Shown here: piece after piece, positions 26,202-34,482 of the stretch
How the letters are laid out: each line of letters begins with the position of its first letter
How positions within the stretch are numbered: position 1 is the first letter of the stretch
Source: Acidobacteriales bacterium 59-55
GTDB lineage: Bacteria; Acidobacteriota; Terriglobia; Terriglobales; Acidobacteriaceae
Direction: 5' to 3'
DNA: 64,000 nucleotides
NCBI GenBank assembly: GCA_001897435.1
Contig: MKSV01000007.1
Location: forward strand, 1,516,493 to 1,580,492
Translations under genes and position numbers: made by a program
The notes under the pieces: generated by a model
Database searches by the model: none
Told to the model about the DNA's origin: nothing
What the model saw: only the letters and a program-made list of their open reading frames with translations

Positions 26202-27745
26202 AGAGATGGAAATGGTTGCTTTGTATCTTGGTGCTGGCTTCAGCGACATCCGGATACGCCCATGTGGGTAGCCCCGACGTTTACGCTGAAGGACAAGCAG
26301 GCGCCTACAAAATGTTGGTCGTGCTCCGCCCACCGCTCGTAATCCCTGGCGTTGCAGAGATTGAAGTACGAACGGAATCGCCTGTGGTTGACAGCATCAC
26401 GATTACTGCGATGCCTTTAACTGGTGAAGCTGCGAAGCACCCTCCGGTCCCTGACACCATGCAGAAGCCTACAAGAGATGCTCAATTCTATGTTGGTCAT
26501 CTTTGGATCATGAGTGCCGGGTCATGGCAGGTGCGCTTTGTGGCTAATGGCAAATATGGAGAGGGAATCTTGTCCATCCCGTTACCCGCGACCGCTACAA
26601 TCACGCAGTCCATGCATAAGGGCCTCGGAACACTGCTTGCAATTCTTGGAACAGCTCTCTTGATAGGCATGGTGCGTATCGTGGAGGCCGCATCAACCGA
26701 AGCGATGCTGATACCGGGACAGGTCCGCTCGGCCAAGGATACTCGGCGAGGCCGCGTTGCCATGGCAATCGCATCGCTCGCTCTGATGGTGGCCGTTATT
26801 TCTGGAAATCACTGGTGGACGGTTGATGCCGCGGAGTATGCAGGTAACATCTACAAGCCGTTGGAAATGGCCTCTACCTTAGAAGAGGGAAATCTCCTTG
26901 ATCTAAAGCTGCGCGATCCCGACTGGTTCCGTCCACGAAGCATGGACGACTTTATCCCCGATCACAATCACGAGATGCACCTGTATGCGATTCGGTGGCC
27001 GGAGATGGACGTCCTATTTCATTTGCATCCTGAACCGACCGGGACCGGGGAATTTCGACTTGCGTTGCCCTCTATGCCTGCCGGCGACTATCGAATCTAT
27101 GCGGATGTGGTCCACGCTAGTGGCTTTCCCGAGACCCTGGTCTCTGAGCTGACTATTCCAACAGTCCACGGGCTTCCACTACGTGGCGACGATGCCGAAG
27201 GTAAAGCACTTCCGATCACCTCTGGCGCTGCTACTCGGAAGCGAGAGTCTGCGGCAGGCGCCGCGAAACAATGTACGGCGGACCGGCGTTTCACACTTCC
27301 AGATGGTTACACCATGATCTGGAGGACACTTGCACCACAGATTCCGAAGCAATCTGAGATATTTCGATTCGAACTCCTGGACCCGGAGGGGAAACCACCT
27401 CGCGATGTTGCCCTTTACATGGGGATGCTTGGCCATGCTGCGTTCGTAAAATCCGATGGAAGTGTCTTTGCTCATGTGCATCCCGATGGAACGATGGCGA
27501 TGGCCGCAATGACTATGGCAAACTCCAATGCCTCAATCAATGATCAGAGTCATCCGAATGCGGTCGATACGGGAACCATGCTTGGGATGGATATGGATAT
27601 GGTTAGCAGCGGACGGCCTAATACGGTCTCTTTTCCCTATGGCTTTCCGTCGCCGGGACTTTATCGGATTATCGTGCAAATGAAACACGGCGACACGATT
27701 GAAACCGGTGTGTTTGATGCCGACGTGCCAATGTCAACTCCATGA
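26198..27745 (+). CDS. Secreted/membrane protein with CopC-like domain and His/Met-rich regions
   Basis: The 515-aa protein has a signal peptide (1-21, ending GYAHVGSP, so the mature chain may begin at or near a His as in CopC), a first Ig-like domain (about 22-130), membrane segments at about 143-165 and 184-202, then a large exported region with HLHPEPTG, HVHPDGTM and MLGMDMDMV. His- and Met-rich patches suggest copper or other soft-metal binding; this is not proven. It is translationally coupled to the membrane gene before it. Confidence 0.7.
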   Translation: MKRWKWLLCILVLASATSGYAHVGSPDVYAEGQAGAYKMLVVLRPPLVIPGVAEIEVRTESPVVDSITITAMPLTGEAAKHPPVPDTMQKPTRDAQFYVGHLWIMSAGSWQVRFVANGKYGEGILSIPLPATATITQSMHKGLGTLLAILGTALLIGMVRIVEAASTEAMLIPGQVRSAKDTRRGRVAMAIASLALMVAVISGNHWWTVDAAEYAGNIYKPLEMASTLEEGNLLDLKLRDPDWFRPRSMDDFIPDHNHEMHLYAIRWPEMDVLFHLHPEPTGTGEFRLALPSMPAGDYRIYADVVHASGFPETLVSELTIPTVHGLPLRGDDAEGKALPITSGAATRKRESAAGAAKQCTADRRFTLPDGYTMIWRTLAPQIPKQSEIFRFELLDPEGKPPRDVALYMGMLGHAAFVKSDGSVFAHVHPDGTMAMAAMTMANSNASINDQSHPNAVDTGTMLGMDMDMVSSGRPNTVSFPYGFPSPGLYRIIVQMKHGDTIETGVFDADVPMSTP

Positions 27746-27815
27746 GGCTGATCCGCAGGGGTCTCGCTATTGCAATTTCATCACCTCAATTGGGCCGCTC
27801 CTGAAGGGAGGCTAC

Positions 27816-28277
27816 ATGCACTTAGAAACGATAATTCTGGTTTCGCGAACGCCTGAAGAGGTGTGGAGTTATCTAAGCGATTACTCGAATGTTCCTCAAT
27901 GGGATCGTGGAGTAGAAAGCGTGCGCCATAACCCCGCGACTGCACCTGGAGTTGGGTTTGAGTTTTCGACATTCGGGATTGCAGATAAGAAAGGCGCCGG
28001 TCCAGAGCGCGGGAAGATGTCGTATCGCGTCAGCAAAGCTGATCCGGTAGAGGGAGCTACTGTGGAGTTAACCAACTCGGATGGCAACGCCAGATACTTC
28101 AAGCGGGCAGAATGGCGCTTCAAAGTTGATCCAGCTCCGGAAGGTGCATGGATTACGTGCGCTGCCCACTTTACGCTTCGATTCAGATACATCTTCCTGG
28201 CTCCCGTGTTCTCCATGATGAAAGGGGCAATACAACGTGACCTCGAAAGTCTTAAGAGAGTCTTAGAGTCTGTCTGA
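27816..28277 (+). CDS. SRPBCC-family protein
   Basis: The 153-aa protein fits the polyketide cyclase/START-like fold: it starts MHLETIILVSRTPEEVWSYL, continues YSNVPQWDRGV, and ends with the long helix MKGAIQRDLESLKRVLE. GAAGGGAGG precedes the ATG at 27816; codons upstream in frame belong to the end of the previous gene. It probably binds a small hydrophobic ligand. Last gene of the three-gene unit. Confidence 0.85.
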   Translation: MHLETIILVSRTPEEVWSYLSDYSNVPQWDRGVESVRHNPATAPGVGFEFSTFGIADKKGAGPERGKMSYRVSKADPVEGATVELTNSDGNARYFKRAEWRFKVDPAPEGAWITCAAHFTLRFRYIFLAPVFSMMKGAIQRDLESLKRVLESV

Positions 28278-28352
28278 CATTTGCATTATCTGATTCATCT
28301 TGTAGCTGGAAAGGTCATTTAGCCTCGCTATTGATGATCGCAGACATCGGTT

Positions 28353-28385
28353 GAAGTGGTCCCGCCTGATAGGCGAGACCACTTC
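28353..28385. terminator. Bidirectional hairpin between convergent genes
   Basis: Arms 28353-28367 and 28371-28385 pair over 15 bp with one C/A mismatch on the plus strand (G-U on the other). It lies between the SRPBCC stop and the lipoprotein stop; neither side has a T-run. Confidence 0.6.
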
Positions 28386-28388
28386 GCC

Positions 28389-30053
28389 CTAACGCTTCAA
28401 ATGAGCCGAACCATGGGCTGACAAGACCGGATTCACAATGGTGAATCGCGGGCGTACAGTTGAAAGCTGTGTCATGGAAGATCCGCTCGAAGGGTTCTGA
28501 AGTTGAATTGTCCCGATGGACAACTGGCTCGAGTCCGTTTCCAAGAGCAGCGCGGTGGAACTGTCGAGCACGTAAAGAGTCGAATTGAGCGCGGGGATAT
28601 AAGAATTTGCATTTACCTGCATGCTGGGAAATGAAAGTGAGCCCCGACCGTTTGGATTGATCGAATAGCTTCCAGTTCCGAGATTCGCACCGGTAACCAA
28701 ATAGCCAAGGTTGTTTGCATCATAAAGTCCAGACATGGTGCTTCCCGAGGTTGTAAATTGAGCGATCGAGTCGACCTCTCCATTGCCATTGACGCCAGAA
28801 AGATTCAATCCGTAGCCCTGAGATGCTTCTATCGAAGTCGCGCTCTGGACATAGAGATTGCCACCGGAAATTCCAAAGGTGGAACCTGCGCCATTGTCGG
28901 CTTCGAGCAGGAATGCGCCTCCATCGTATGGATAAGCGGCGAACGTATAGCTTGCTGCACCGAGTGTGTTGTTCGTCAGAATGCCGTTATAAATGCCATT
29001 AAGTGTCAACACGGTGCGCGGCCCGCTTGATGAAAGACTCCCGGTAACGCTTGGTGCCTCTGCGACGATTCCCTGATCGTTGATGTCTTCCAACCCGGAC
29101 GTGATCTGGCTCGTTCCATTTGACATGAGCAGGCCGCCGGCGGCAAACGGCCCTTCAGAGACGTCCTCTCCGGAAAGAGCAAGCACCAGTGGACCAGATG
29201 GGAAAGAAGTATGCCCTGTTGAGGAGATCGCATCGCCTTCCATATAGCCTACGGAGTCGGTTTCGATGAACTTCAAATGGGTGGAATCAATCGCCCATAC
29301 GTCAAAATGCAGTGTCCCAAATCCGAAGGCGCTTGTCGTAAGTTGAGAGGAGCCGGGCACCCCCACAAGAACGGAACCACTAATGGGAAGATTTCTCAGC
29401 CCCCTCGAGTTCCCGTTGTCGCCGAAATCCTGCTGTCCCGCTGTTATCTGGCCGTTGCCATCGAGAGTGAAGGCGCCAACCGTCGACAAAGAATTGACGA
29501 CGGTAGAATCAACTCCATTGAACCCGAACGCATAAGAACCGGCGAGGCTGCTTTGTGCGAGGTTCGCGCTTTGCAGGTCGATAGCACCACTGCCGCTCCC
29601 GTAGCTGTCGAAACGTGTGATGGCTCCATGCGAGTTCGATGTAAGAACGAAATCGAGACCGAATTGAACATTCGTTCCATTGATTGAGACGGAGATGTTG
29701 CCAGTGCCTCTGCCATCTGATGTCACGTTGTAGGTTCCGCTTGTCGGCAGATGTGTGAAGGCATAATTGCTTCGCAACGCGGAACCCAAAGCGGGATCAT
29801 CGATATCGATTGTGCCGTTCGTGAAGCCGCCGCTGCCGTTGGCTGTAACGCTTCCAAGAACTGAAAAATAACTTCCGTATCCGTTACTGGTGTCGTAACC
29901 AGAAAATGACACCACATACGTGCCATTTAGAGCGCTATTGGTGAAACTGCCGCCGGGTGGTGGGGTTGGTTGATCGCTTGAGCTTCCGCAGCCAGCCAGC
30001 GCGAATAGAGCAAGAATTGAGACGATGGGGACGATGATTCCAGGTATACGCAT
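28389..30053 (-). CDS. Acidobacterial-type secreted lipoprotein
   Basis: The 554-aa protein has a lipoprotein signal (IIVPIVSILALFALAGCGSS; lipobox Ala-Gly-Cys) followed by Ser/Gly/Thr-rich beta repeats of about 100-120 residues. Each repeat has LNGTYVVSFSG- or SLAGSYAFGFNG-like openings and N(G/S)xGxFTNG elements. Proteins of this type are frequent in Acidobacteria and have no assigned function. The ATG at 30053 is chosen because GGAGG lies upstream and the signal peptide begins there. A TGTMAAGWWWTGTC site lies 173 bp upstream; nothing else is seen in the 360 bp up to the next gene. Confidence 0.8.
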   Translation of the reverse strand: MRIPGIIVPIVSILALFALAGCGSSSDQPTPPPGGSFTNSALNGTYVVSFSGYDTSNGYGSYFSVLGSVTANGSGGFTNGTIDIDDPALGSALRSNYAFTHLPTSGTYNVTSDGRGTGNISVSINGTNVQFGLDFVLTSNSHGAITRFDSYGSGSGAIDLQSANLAQSSLAGSYAFGFNGVDSTVVNSLSTVGAFTLDGNGQITAGQQDFGDNGNSRGLRNLPISGSVLVGVPGSSQLTTSAFGFGTLHFDVWAIDSTHLKFIETDSVGYMEGDAISSTGHTSFPSGPLVLALSGEDVSEGPFAAGGLLMSNGTSQITSGLEDINDQGIVAEAPSVTGSLSSSGPRTVLTLNGIYNGILTNNTLGAASYTFAAYPYDGGAFLLEADNGAGSTFGISGGNLYVQSATSIEASQGYGLNLSGVNGNGEVDSIAQFTTSGSTMSGLYDANNLGYLVTGANLGTGSYSINPNGRGSLSFPSMQVNANSYIPALNSTLYVLDSSTALLLETDSSQLSIGTIQLQNPSSGSSMTQLSTVRPRFTIVNPVLSAHGSAHLKR

Positions 30054-30225
30054 AGTGTTTGTTGTCCTCCGATTAGGAACTGCTCTGACATCGCGACTTC
30101 GCAATGTCAGTCAGTTGGTTTCTTGATGTGGACCGTGCATTGATGAGGTGGGTGATGCACCCGATGTGAGCGCACCGGCATGAATCGCCGCACCACTCAG
30201 AGAAACCCAGCTCAAATCAGTGTTA

Positions 30226-30239
30226 TGTCAAGAATTGTC
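30226..30239 (+). promoter_or_regulatory. TGTMAAGWWWTGTC motif, upstream of lipoprotein
   Basis: Reads TGTCAAGAATTGTC, a full match to the motif, in the gap before the lipoprotein gene. Confidence 0.6.
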
Positions 30240-30414
30240 TGCGTTAGCGACATTCGAGGCGCTTATCCCGGTAGTCCTACGGACGGGCTTGTATCGACGA
30301 CAACTTACCTGTGTTGAGCCCGAATCACGAAATTGTGCAGGAAGTTTGCGAGGAATTATTTAGAAATTTTCGCGATCTCGATCACTCGTATCAGAGTGCA
30401 GAGGCACCAGAGTT

Positions 30415-30834
30415 TCAGCGACGGATGACTTGCGTTTGCGAGCCGCCCCACTCTTCCGGATCGGTGTCCGATAGAGTCTGCGAGAAAGTCCAGCGATGTC
30501 CTGCGATGTCTTCGACCGTATATTGTCGCTCACCGTATGGATAATCCGTGGGCAGAGAAATCAAGTGGGCTCCGTGTCCTGTAGCAATTACGCTATGCCG
30601 ATGAACATCTTCCACCCGCACCATCACCGAACCTATTGCTCTAGCTGAGGACGCATGTTCCTTCGTGATGACGATCGCACCATTATTTATCGCAAGCTGA
30701 GCACGGTGGTCGCCAATTCTTAAGCGGAGGGTAAACCCAAATGCCTTGCAGAGCCAATCGATGGCTTGGTTGACATCGGGATACGAAAGAACCGGTATGA
30801 CCGTACATTCTGGCATCGAGCGATTCGTTAGCAT
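30415..30834 (-). CDS. VOC-family (glyoxalase/bleomycin-resistance-like) protein
   Basis: The 139-aa protein has two beta-alpha-beta-beta modules: VIPVLSYPDVNQAIDWLCKA, FGFTLRL, and later VMVRVEDVHRH and YTVEDIAGHRWTFSQ. It resembles the glyoxalase-like proteins annotated as PhnB or bleomycin resistance. Substrate unknown. GGAGG lies about 11 bp before the ATG; an inner ATG (MPECTV) is possible. Monocistronic. Confidence 0.85.
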   Translation of the reverse strand: MLTNRSMPECTVIPVLSYPDVNQAIDWLCKAFGFTLRLRIGDHRAQLAINNGAIVITKEHASSARAIGSVMVRVEDVHRHSVIATGHGAHLISLPTDYPYGERQYTVEDIAGHRWTFSQTLSDTDPEEWGGSQTQVIRR

Positions 30835-30955
30835 TTTGTTCTACGCCTCCTTGGCTTAGAGAGAACAGCCGATAACCCAAGATCTCTTGTTGTGGACTGG
30901 ACTATTCGCAAGCTTAATGAGGCTGCGAGTTTTGCCAAACGCAGCCCCAGTTGGA

Positions 30956-31519
30956 TTAGGGCTGCGGTGGAGGTGTGACGGTTCGAACATTGTTCACCTG
31001 GCCGTTGGCAACATTTCGTTGATCGTTGTAGACACCTCCATTGGGACCAACAGCTGTCTTTGTGCTATTGAGCTGTCCGGGCTCGGCCGAGCGCTGCGAT
31101 GTATACGTCGCACCGTTTGGCCCGGTTGCGGTGCGGCTGTCTGTGTACTGTCCATTCCCGGCTGTCCGCTGATTGGTGTACGTTGCGCCATTCGGCCTCG
31201 TCGCAGTTTTCGTACTCGTCAACTCTCCGTTCTGCACAGATTTCTGAGAAGTCCGAGCAGCGCCGTTTGGTCCGGTCATCGTTCGAGTGTCCGTGTAGTG
31301 GCCGTCAGACATCGTCCTCTGATTTGTGTAGCTAGCTCCATTGGGGCCGGTGGCTTGACGCGTGCTGGAGACCTGTCCGTTCTCTCGTGTTTGGGTCACG
31401 GAATGCGTGCCTCCGCGGGGTCCGATACGAGTTCTTCCACGGGTAATTTGTGCGGGGGCCATGCTAGTGCAGAGAAGGAAGCCTGCGATGGCAACGCTAA
31501 GTTTGGCTTGAGAGATCAT
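30956..31519 (-). CDS. Secreted protein built of 25-residue repeats
   Basis: The 187-aa protein has a signal peptide (1-23, ending MAPAQ) and then six degenerate 25-residue repeats starting at GPRGG, GPNGA, GPNGA, RPNGA, GPNGA and GPNGG. Units alternate between a TNQRT ... YTDTRT form and a TSQKS ... LTSTKT form, so the true period may be 50 residues. No family is recognised. Probably periplasmic or surface-exposed. The promoter region shared with the next gene has two sites resembling the TGTMAAGWWWTGTC motif. Confidence 0.75.
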   Translation of the reverse strand: MISQAKLSVAIAGFLLCTSMAPAQITRGRTRIGPRGGTHSVTQTRENGQVSSTRQATGPNGASYTNQRTMSDGHYTDTRTMTGPNGAARTSQKSVQNGELTSTKTATRPNGATYTNQRTAGNGQYTDSRTATGPNGATYTSQRSAEPGQLNSTKTAVGPNGGVYNDQRNVANGQVNNVRTVTPPPQP

Positions 31520-31612
31520 GTTTTACCTCGATTTAGAAAGTCACGGAACCAAGCCGTGCATTCATTGAAACGCAACACCCTGTCGCATGTCGCTGTTTGA
31601 AATGTATGGATA

Positions 31613-31652
31613 TGTAAAGTTTGCCTCGGACACGAGACTACAAATCTTTACC
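31613..31652. promoter_or_regulatory. Pair of degenerate TGTMAAGWWWTGTC-like sites
   Basis: TGTAAAGTTTGCC (31613-31625, plus strand) and GGTAAAGATTTGTA (31652-31639, minus strand) face each other between the divergent repeat protein and hydrolase genes. Both depart from the consensus at one or two positions. Confidence 0.5.
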
Positions 31653-31726
31653 CGCAGACTCTTCGCAATCGGCAACCATTGACTGGCGTCAAGACCATTC
31701 AAGATGAAGCGGAACGAGGAGGAACG

Positions 31727-32773
31727 ATGAACATTAAACAGCGGTTTGCGGGCGCCGCGGCTGTCCTCTTACTGACAACGGTGGGAGCATTGGGTCAGAA
31801 CGGTATAAGCAATGGCGCAAAGCCAACGCAGCCATCTCAGCCGCAGCATGGCCCCGGAAGCAGCGAAGCCACTTCTCACTCCGTGGTCACCCTAAAGATT
31901 GCGGACGGCAGTCAAGGGGGATGGATATTCCTTCCGGCCAATCCAGGTCCAAGTACAGCGCCTGTCATCATCTTTTGTCATGGATGGGCAGCTATTTCCC
32001 CACACGGATACCAGGCGTGGATCAATCATCTTGTCATGCGAGGGAACATCGTCCTATGGCCCAACTATCAGAACAGCCCTCTAACACCGACGCGCCAAGC
32101 TCTGCCGAATGCTCTGGCTGGGGTGAAAGCTGGCTTGCGGGTGCTGCAATCAGGCAACTACAGCGTTCGTCCCGATCTTGATCGCGTCGTCGTCGCAGGC
32201 CATTCGGCCGGCGGAATGGTCGCAGCTGGAATCGCGGCCAGAGCAGTTGTCGAGGGCCTACCCAAAATGAAGGCTCTGATGTCAGTGGAGCCGGGAGATA
32301 GTCAACGGGGCGGGGTCGCCTCCGTCCCCCTGGCCGACTTAAGCACGCTTCCGCCCGACACGTTGATGCTCATTCTGGTTGGGCAAGATGACACTTCGGT
32401 TGGGACTTTCGACGGAGAACGAATTCTGCACGAATCCACCTCGGTTTCTCCTTTGAACAAAGCGCTCTTAATGCTTCACAGCGATGATCACGGTTCGCCC
32501 GCATTAATCGCAAATCACTTCACGCCGTACGCGGTGCTGAACGCCGACGGTACGTTTGCGAAGGAGCCAACCAAGGCTTCGTTCAGCAGAAACACGGCCT
32601 ATATCGGTGTTGTCGACGCATTGGACTACATGGGGACATGGAGATTGCTCGACAGGCTCATGGATGCGGCGTTCGGAGGCGAGGGGAACCGCATCTTTCA
32701 GGACCCGAGTGTTCTTGATATGGGAACCTGGAGTGACCGCGTCCCAGTGAAGCGGCTCACCCGTCTCAATTAG
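31727..32773 (+). CDS. Secreted alpha/beta hydrolase
   Basis: The 348-aa protein has a signal peptide (1-24, LLLTTVGALGQNG) and an alpha/beta-hydrolase fold: IIFCHGWAAISP supplies the oxyanion His-Gly, and VVVAGHSAGGMVAAG the nucleophile Ser. A later Asp and SDDHGSP with its His could complete the triad. It resembles dienelactone-hydrolase/chlorophyllase-type enzymes; substrate unknown. GAGGAACG precedes ATG 31727. It converges on the Spy-like gene. Confidence 0.85.
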   Translation: MNIKQRFAGAAAVLLLTTVGALGQNGISNGAKPTQPSQPQHGPGSSEATSHSVVTLKIADGSQGGWIFLPANPGPSTAPVIIFCHGWAAISPHGYQAWINHLVMRGNIVLWPNYQNSPLTPTRQALPNALAGVKAGLRVLQSGNYSVRPDLDRVVVAGHSAGGMVAAGIAARAVVEGLPKMKALMSVEPGDSQRGGVASVPLADLSTLPPDTLMLILVGQDDTSVGTFDGERILHESTSVSPLNKALLMLHSDDHGSPALIANHFTPYAVLNADGTFAKEPTKASFSRNTAYIGVVDALDYMGTWRLLDRLMDAAFGGEGNRIFQDPSVLDMGTWSDRVPVKRLTRLN

Positions 32774-32779
32774 CAAGCC

Positions 32780-33229
32780 CTACTGCATGTCGCTGCCTGC
32801 ATGTTGCTGTCTACGCTCTTGCAACTGCTCCTTCCTCTGTTCCTTCATCTGTGCGTAGGTCTTTCGCTGATCGCTAGTCAGAACCGCCTGAATCTTCTTG
32901 TCGCTATCGGACATAATCGATTTTGCTTTCCTTGCCTTCCGCAACCGGCGACCCGAAGTATCGGCCATCAGTGCTCTCATCTGTGTTTGTCGATCAGCGA
33001 TGATCGGAGTAATCTTGGCCTTTTGATCGTCAGTGAGATTGAGTTTGCTGCTCATCCGGTTCACTGCTTCTTCGGGGGTTGGCCAGCCGCCGGTAGTGGT
33101 TGGAACAGATTCGCTTGGGATGGGTTGATTGGCAGGTGGTGGAGTTGGCTGCTGTCCAACTGCATAGGATGCGCCAGTGGCGACAACAACAAATGCTAGA
33201 CAAGCTACGGATAAGGTATTCGACTTCAT
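32780..33229 (-). CDS. Spy/CpxP-like periplasmic protein
   Basis: The 149-aa protein has a signal peptide (1-25), a Pro-rich linker, and a helical domain with NLTDDQKAKITPIIADRQTQ and LTSDQRKTYAQMKEQRKEQ. These are the LTxxQ-type motifs of Spy and CpxP, periplasmic chaperones induced by envelope stress. A two-component system like CpxRA lies 0.6 kb away, and a TGTMAAGWWWTGTC site is 56 bp upstream of the start, so it is probably a target of that system. Confidence 0.8.
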   Translation of the reverse strand: MKSNTLSVACLAFVVVATGASYAVGQQPTPPPANQPIPSESVPTTTGGWPTPEEAVNRMSSKLNLTDDQKAKITPIIADRQTQMRALMADTSGRRLRKARKAKSIMSDSDKKIQAVLTSDQRKTYAQMKEQRKEQLQERRQQHAGSDMQ

Positions 33230-33284
33230 AGTTCCTCCTTGATCGAATCTAGGTCAAAGACGGCTCCGAATGCCCATGAGAGCG

Positions 33285-33298
33285 TGTAAAGTTTTGTC
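33285..33298 (+). promoter_or_regulatory. TGTMAAGWWWTGTC motif between Spy-like gene and VOC/two-component operon
   Basis: Reads TGTAAAGTTTTGTC, a full match, between divergent genes. A weaker relative, TGCCAAGAATTATG, lies at 33341-33354, closer to the VOC start. Confidence 0.65.
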
Positions 33299-33382
33299 CG
33301 AGCCAATGTATCCAGTACGACCTCCGACATACTGAATTTGTGCCAAGAATTATGCACACTTTACCGAACCGGAGCTTCTTCT

Positions 33383-33763
33383 ATGGCTATGAAACCTGCT
33401 CGTCCTGCGTTTCGCATCTTCGACAATCATCTTGCAAAATCGTTCTACCTCGACTGGCTTGCATTTCAGTTGAGCTGGGAACATCGCCCCGAGAATGGTG
33501 GCCCGTCCATTATGGAAGTAAAACGTGACAACGCAACCCTGCTCTTATCGGAACATTATGGAGATGGGACGCCGGGAACGAAGCTGTTCATCGAGACCGA
33601 CGGACTTGATTCACTCCATCAAGAGCTGACAAAGCGGAAAAATCCTTACATGAAACCTGGCATTGAAGACCTGGATTGGGGCAGGATATTGACAGTCATT
33701 GATCCCTTTGGCAACAAGCTCGTTTTGGTTGCGAAGGTAATCTCGAACGAGCAAGAGCTCTGA
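33383..33763 (+). CDS. Bleomycin-resistance/glyoxalase superfamily protein
   Basis: The 126-aa protein starts MAMKPARPAFRIFDNHLAKS and has the single-subunit pattern of BLMA-type antibiotic-binding proteins: FYLDWLAFQLSWEH, MEVKRDNATLLLSEHYGDG, TLDVG-less middle, and VIDPFGNKLVLV. GGAGCTTCTT lies before the ATG at 33383. It is 23 bp ahead of the response regulator and probably shares its promoter. Known members bind bleomycin; substrate here is unknown. Confidence 0.85.
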   Translation: MAMKPARPAFRIFDNHLAKSFYLDWLAFQLSWEHRPENGGPSIMEVKRDNATLLLSEHYGDGTPGTKLFIETDGLDSLHQELTKRKNPYMKPGIEDLDWGRILTVIDPFGNKLVLVAKVISNEQEL

Positions 33764-33786
33764 TTCGAGGGAAAGGATAAATTCGG

Positions 33787-34482
33787 ATGGGCACAATGAG
33801 CAGCTCGATCCTTCTCGTAGACGACGATACCGAGCTTTGTGAATCGCTCACGCGGCTTCTGGCAATGGATGAAATTGCCATTACCTCCGCCCACAACATT
33901 GCTACAGGAAAGTCTGAACTGAAATCAAAGCGGTACGATCTAGTTGTTCTCGATGTCATGCTTCCCGATGGCGATGGGCGCGTTCTTCTGAAAAAGATCC
34001 GCGACCGTTCTGATGTTCCTGTCATCATGCTCACGGCACGAGGGGATGCCGGCGATCGCATTGCAGGCTTGGAAAGCGGTGCGGATGACTACATTCCCAA
34101 ACCATTCGTCCCTGGAGAACTCGTTGCGCGTATCCGTGCTGTTCTTCGCCGCCGTGTTGGTGGCAAAAGGGACACCCTTTTGGCGGGAGACTTGAAGATT
34201 GAAGTATCGAAGAGACGGGTACTACGTGACGGAGAAGAGGTTGTTCTAACTGCGGCAGAGTTCGATATCCTATTGGCTTTAGTTCGCCGTAGTGGCGAGT
34301 GCGTCACTCGCGATGAGCTTACCGAACAGGTCTTGGGCCGTCCCGTTGGTGTCACAGACCGGGCGATCGACAACCATATTAGCAGTTTGCGCCGGAAGCT
34401 AGGTGCGCAGGCAGGAGATACGGAAAGGATTCGCAGCATTCGCCACCTTGGATACTGCTACACAGGATTGACACATGCGTAG
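33787..34482 (+). CDS. OmpR/CpxR-family response regulator
   Basis: The 231-aa protein has a receiver domain (1-120; acidic DDD near residue 12, phospho-acceptor Asp56 in VVLDVMLPDG, Lys in KPF) and a winged-helix DNA-binding domain (about 135-228; LTAAEFDILLALVR, SSLRRKLG, RSIRHLGYCY). Closest in feel to CpxR. It overlaps the kinase gene by 8 bp. OmpR-family proteins bind tandem half-sites about 10-11 bp apart; the repeated motif upstream of nearby envelope genes has TGT-TGT spaced 10 bp and is the proposed target. Confidence 0.93.
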   Translation: MGTMSSSILLVDDDTELCESLTRLLAMDEIAITSAHNIATGKSELKSKRYDLVVLDVMLPDGDGRVLLKKIRDRSDVPVIMLTARGDAGDRIAGLESGADDYIPKPFVPGELVARIRAVLRRRVGGKRDTLLAGDLKIEVSKRRVLRDGEEVVLTAAEFDILLALVRRSGECVTRDELTEQVLGRPVGVTDRAIDNHISSLRRKLGAQAGDTERIRSIRHLGYCYTGLTHA

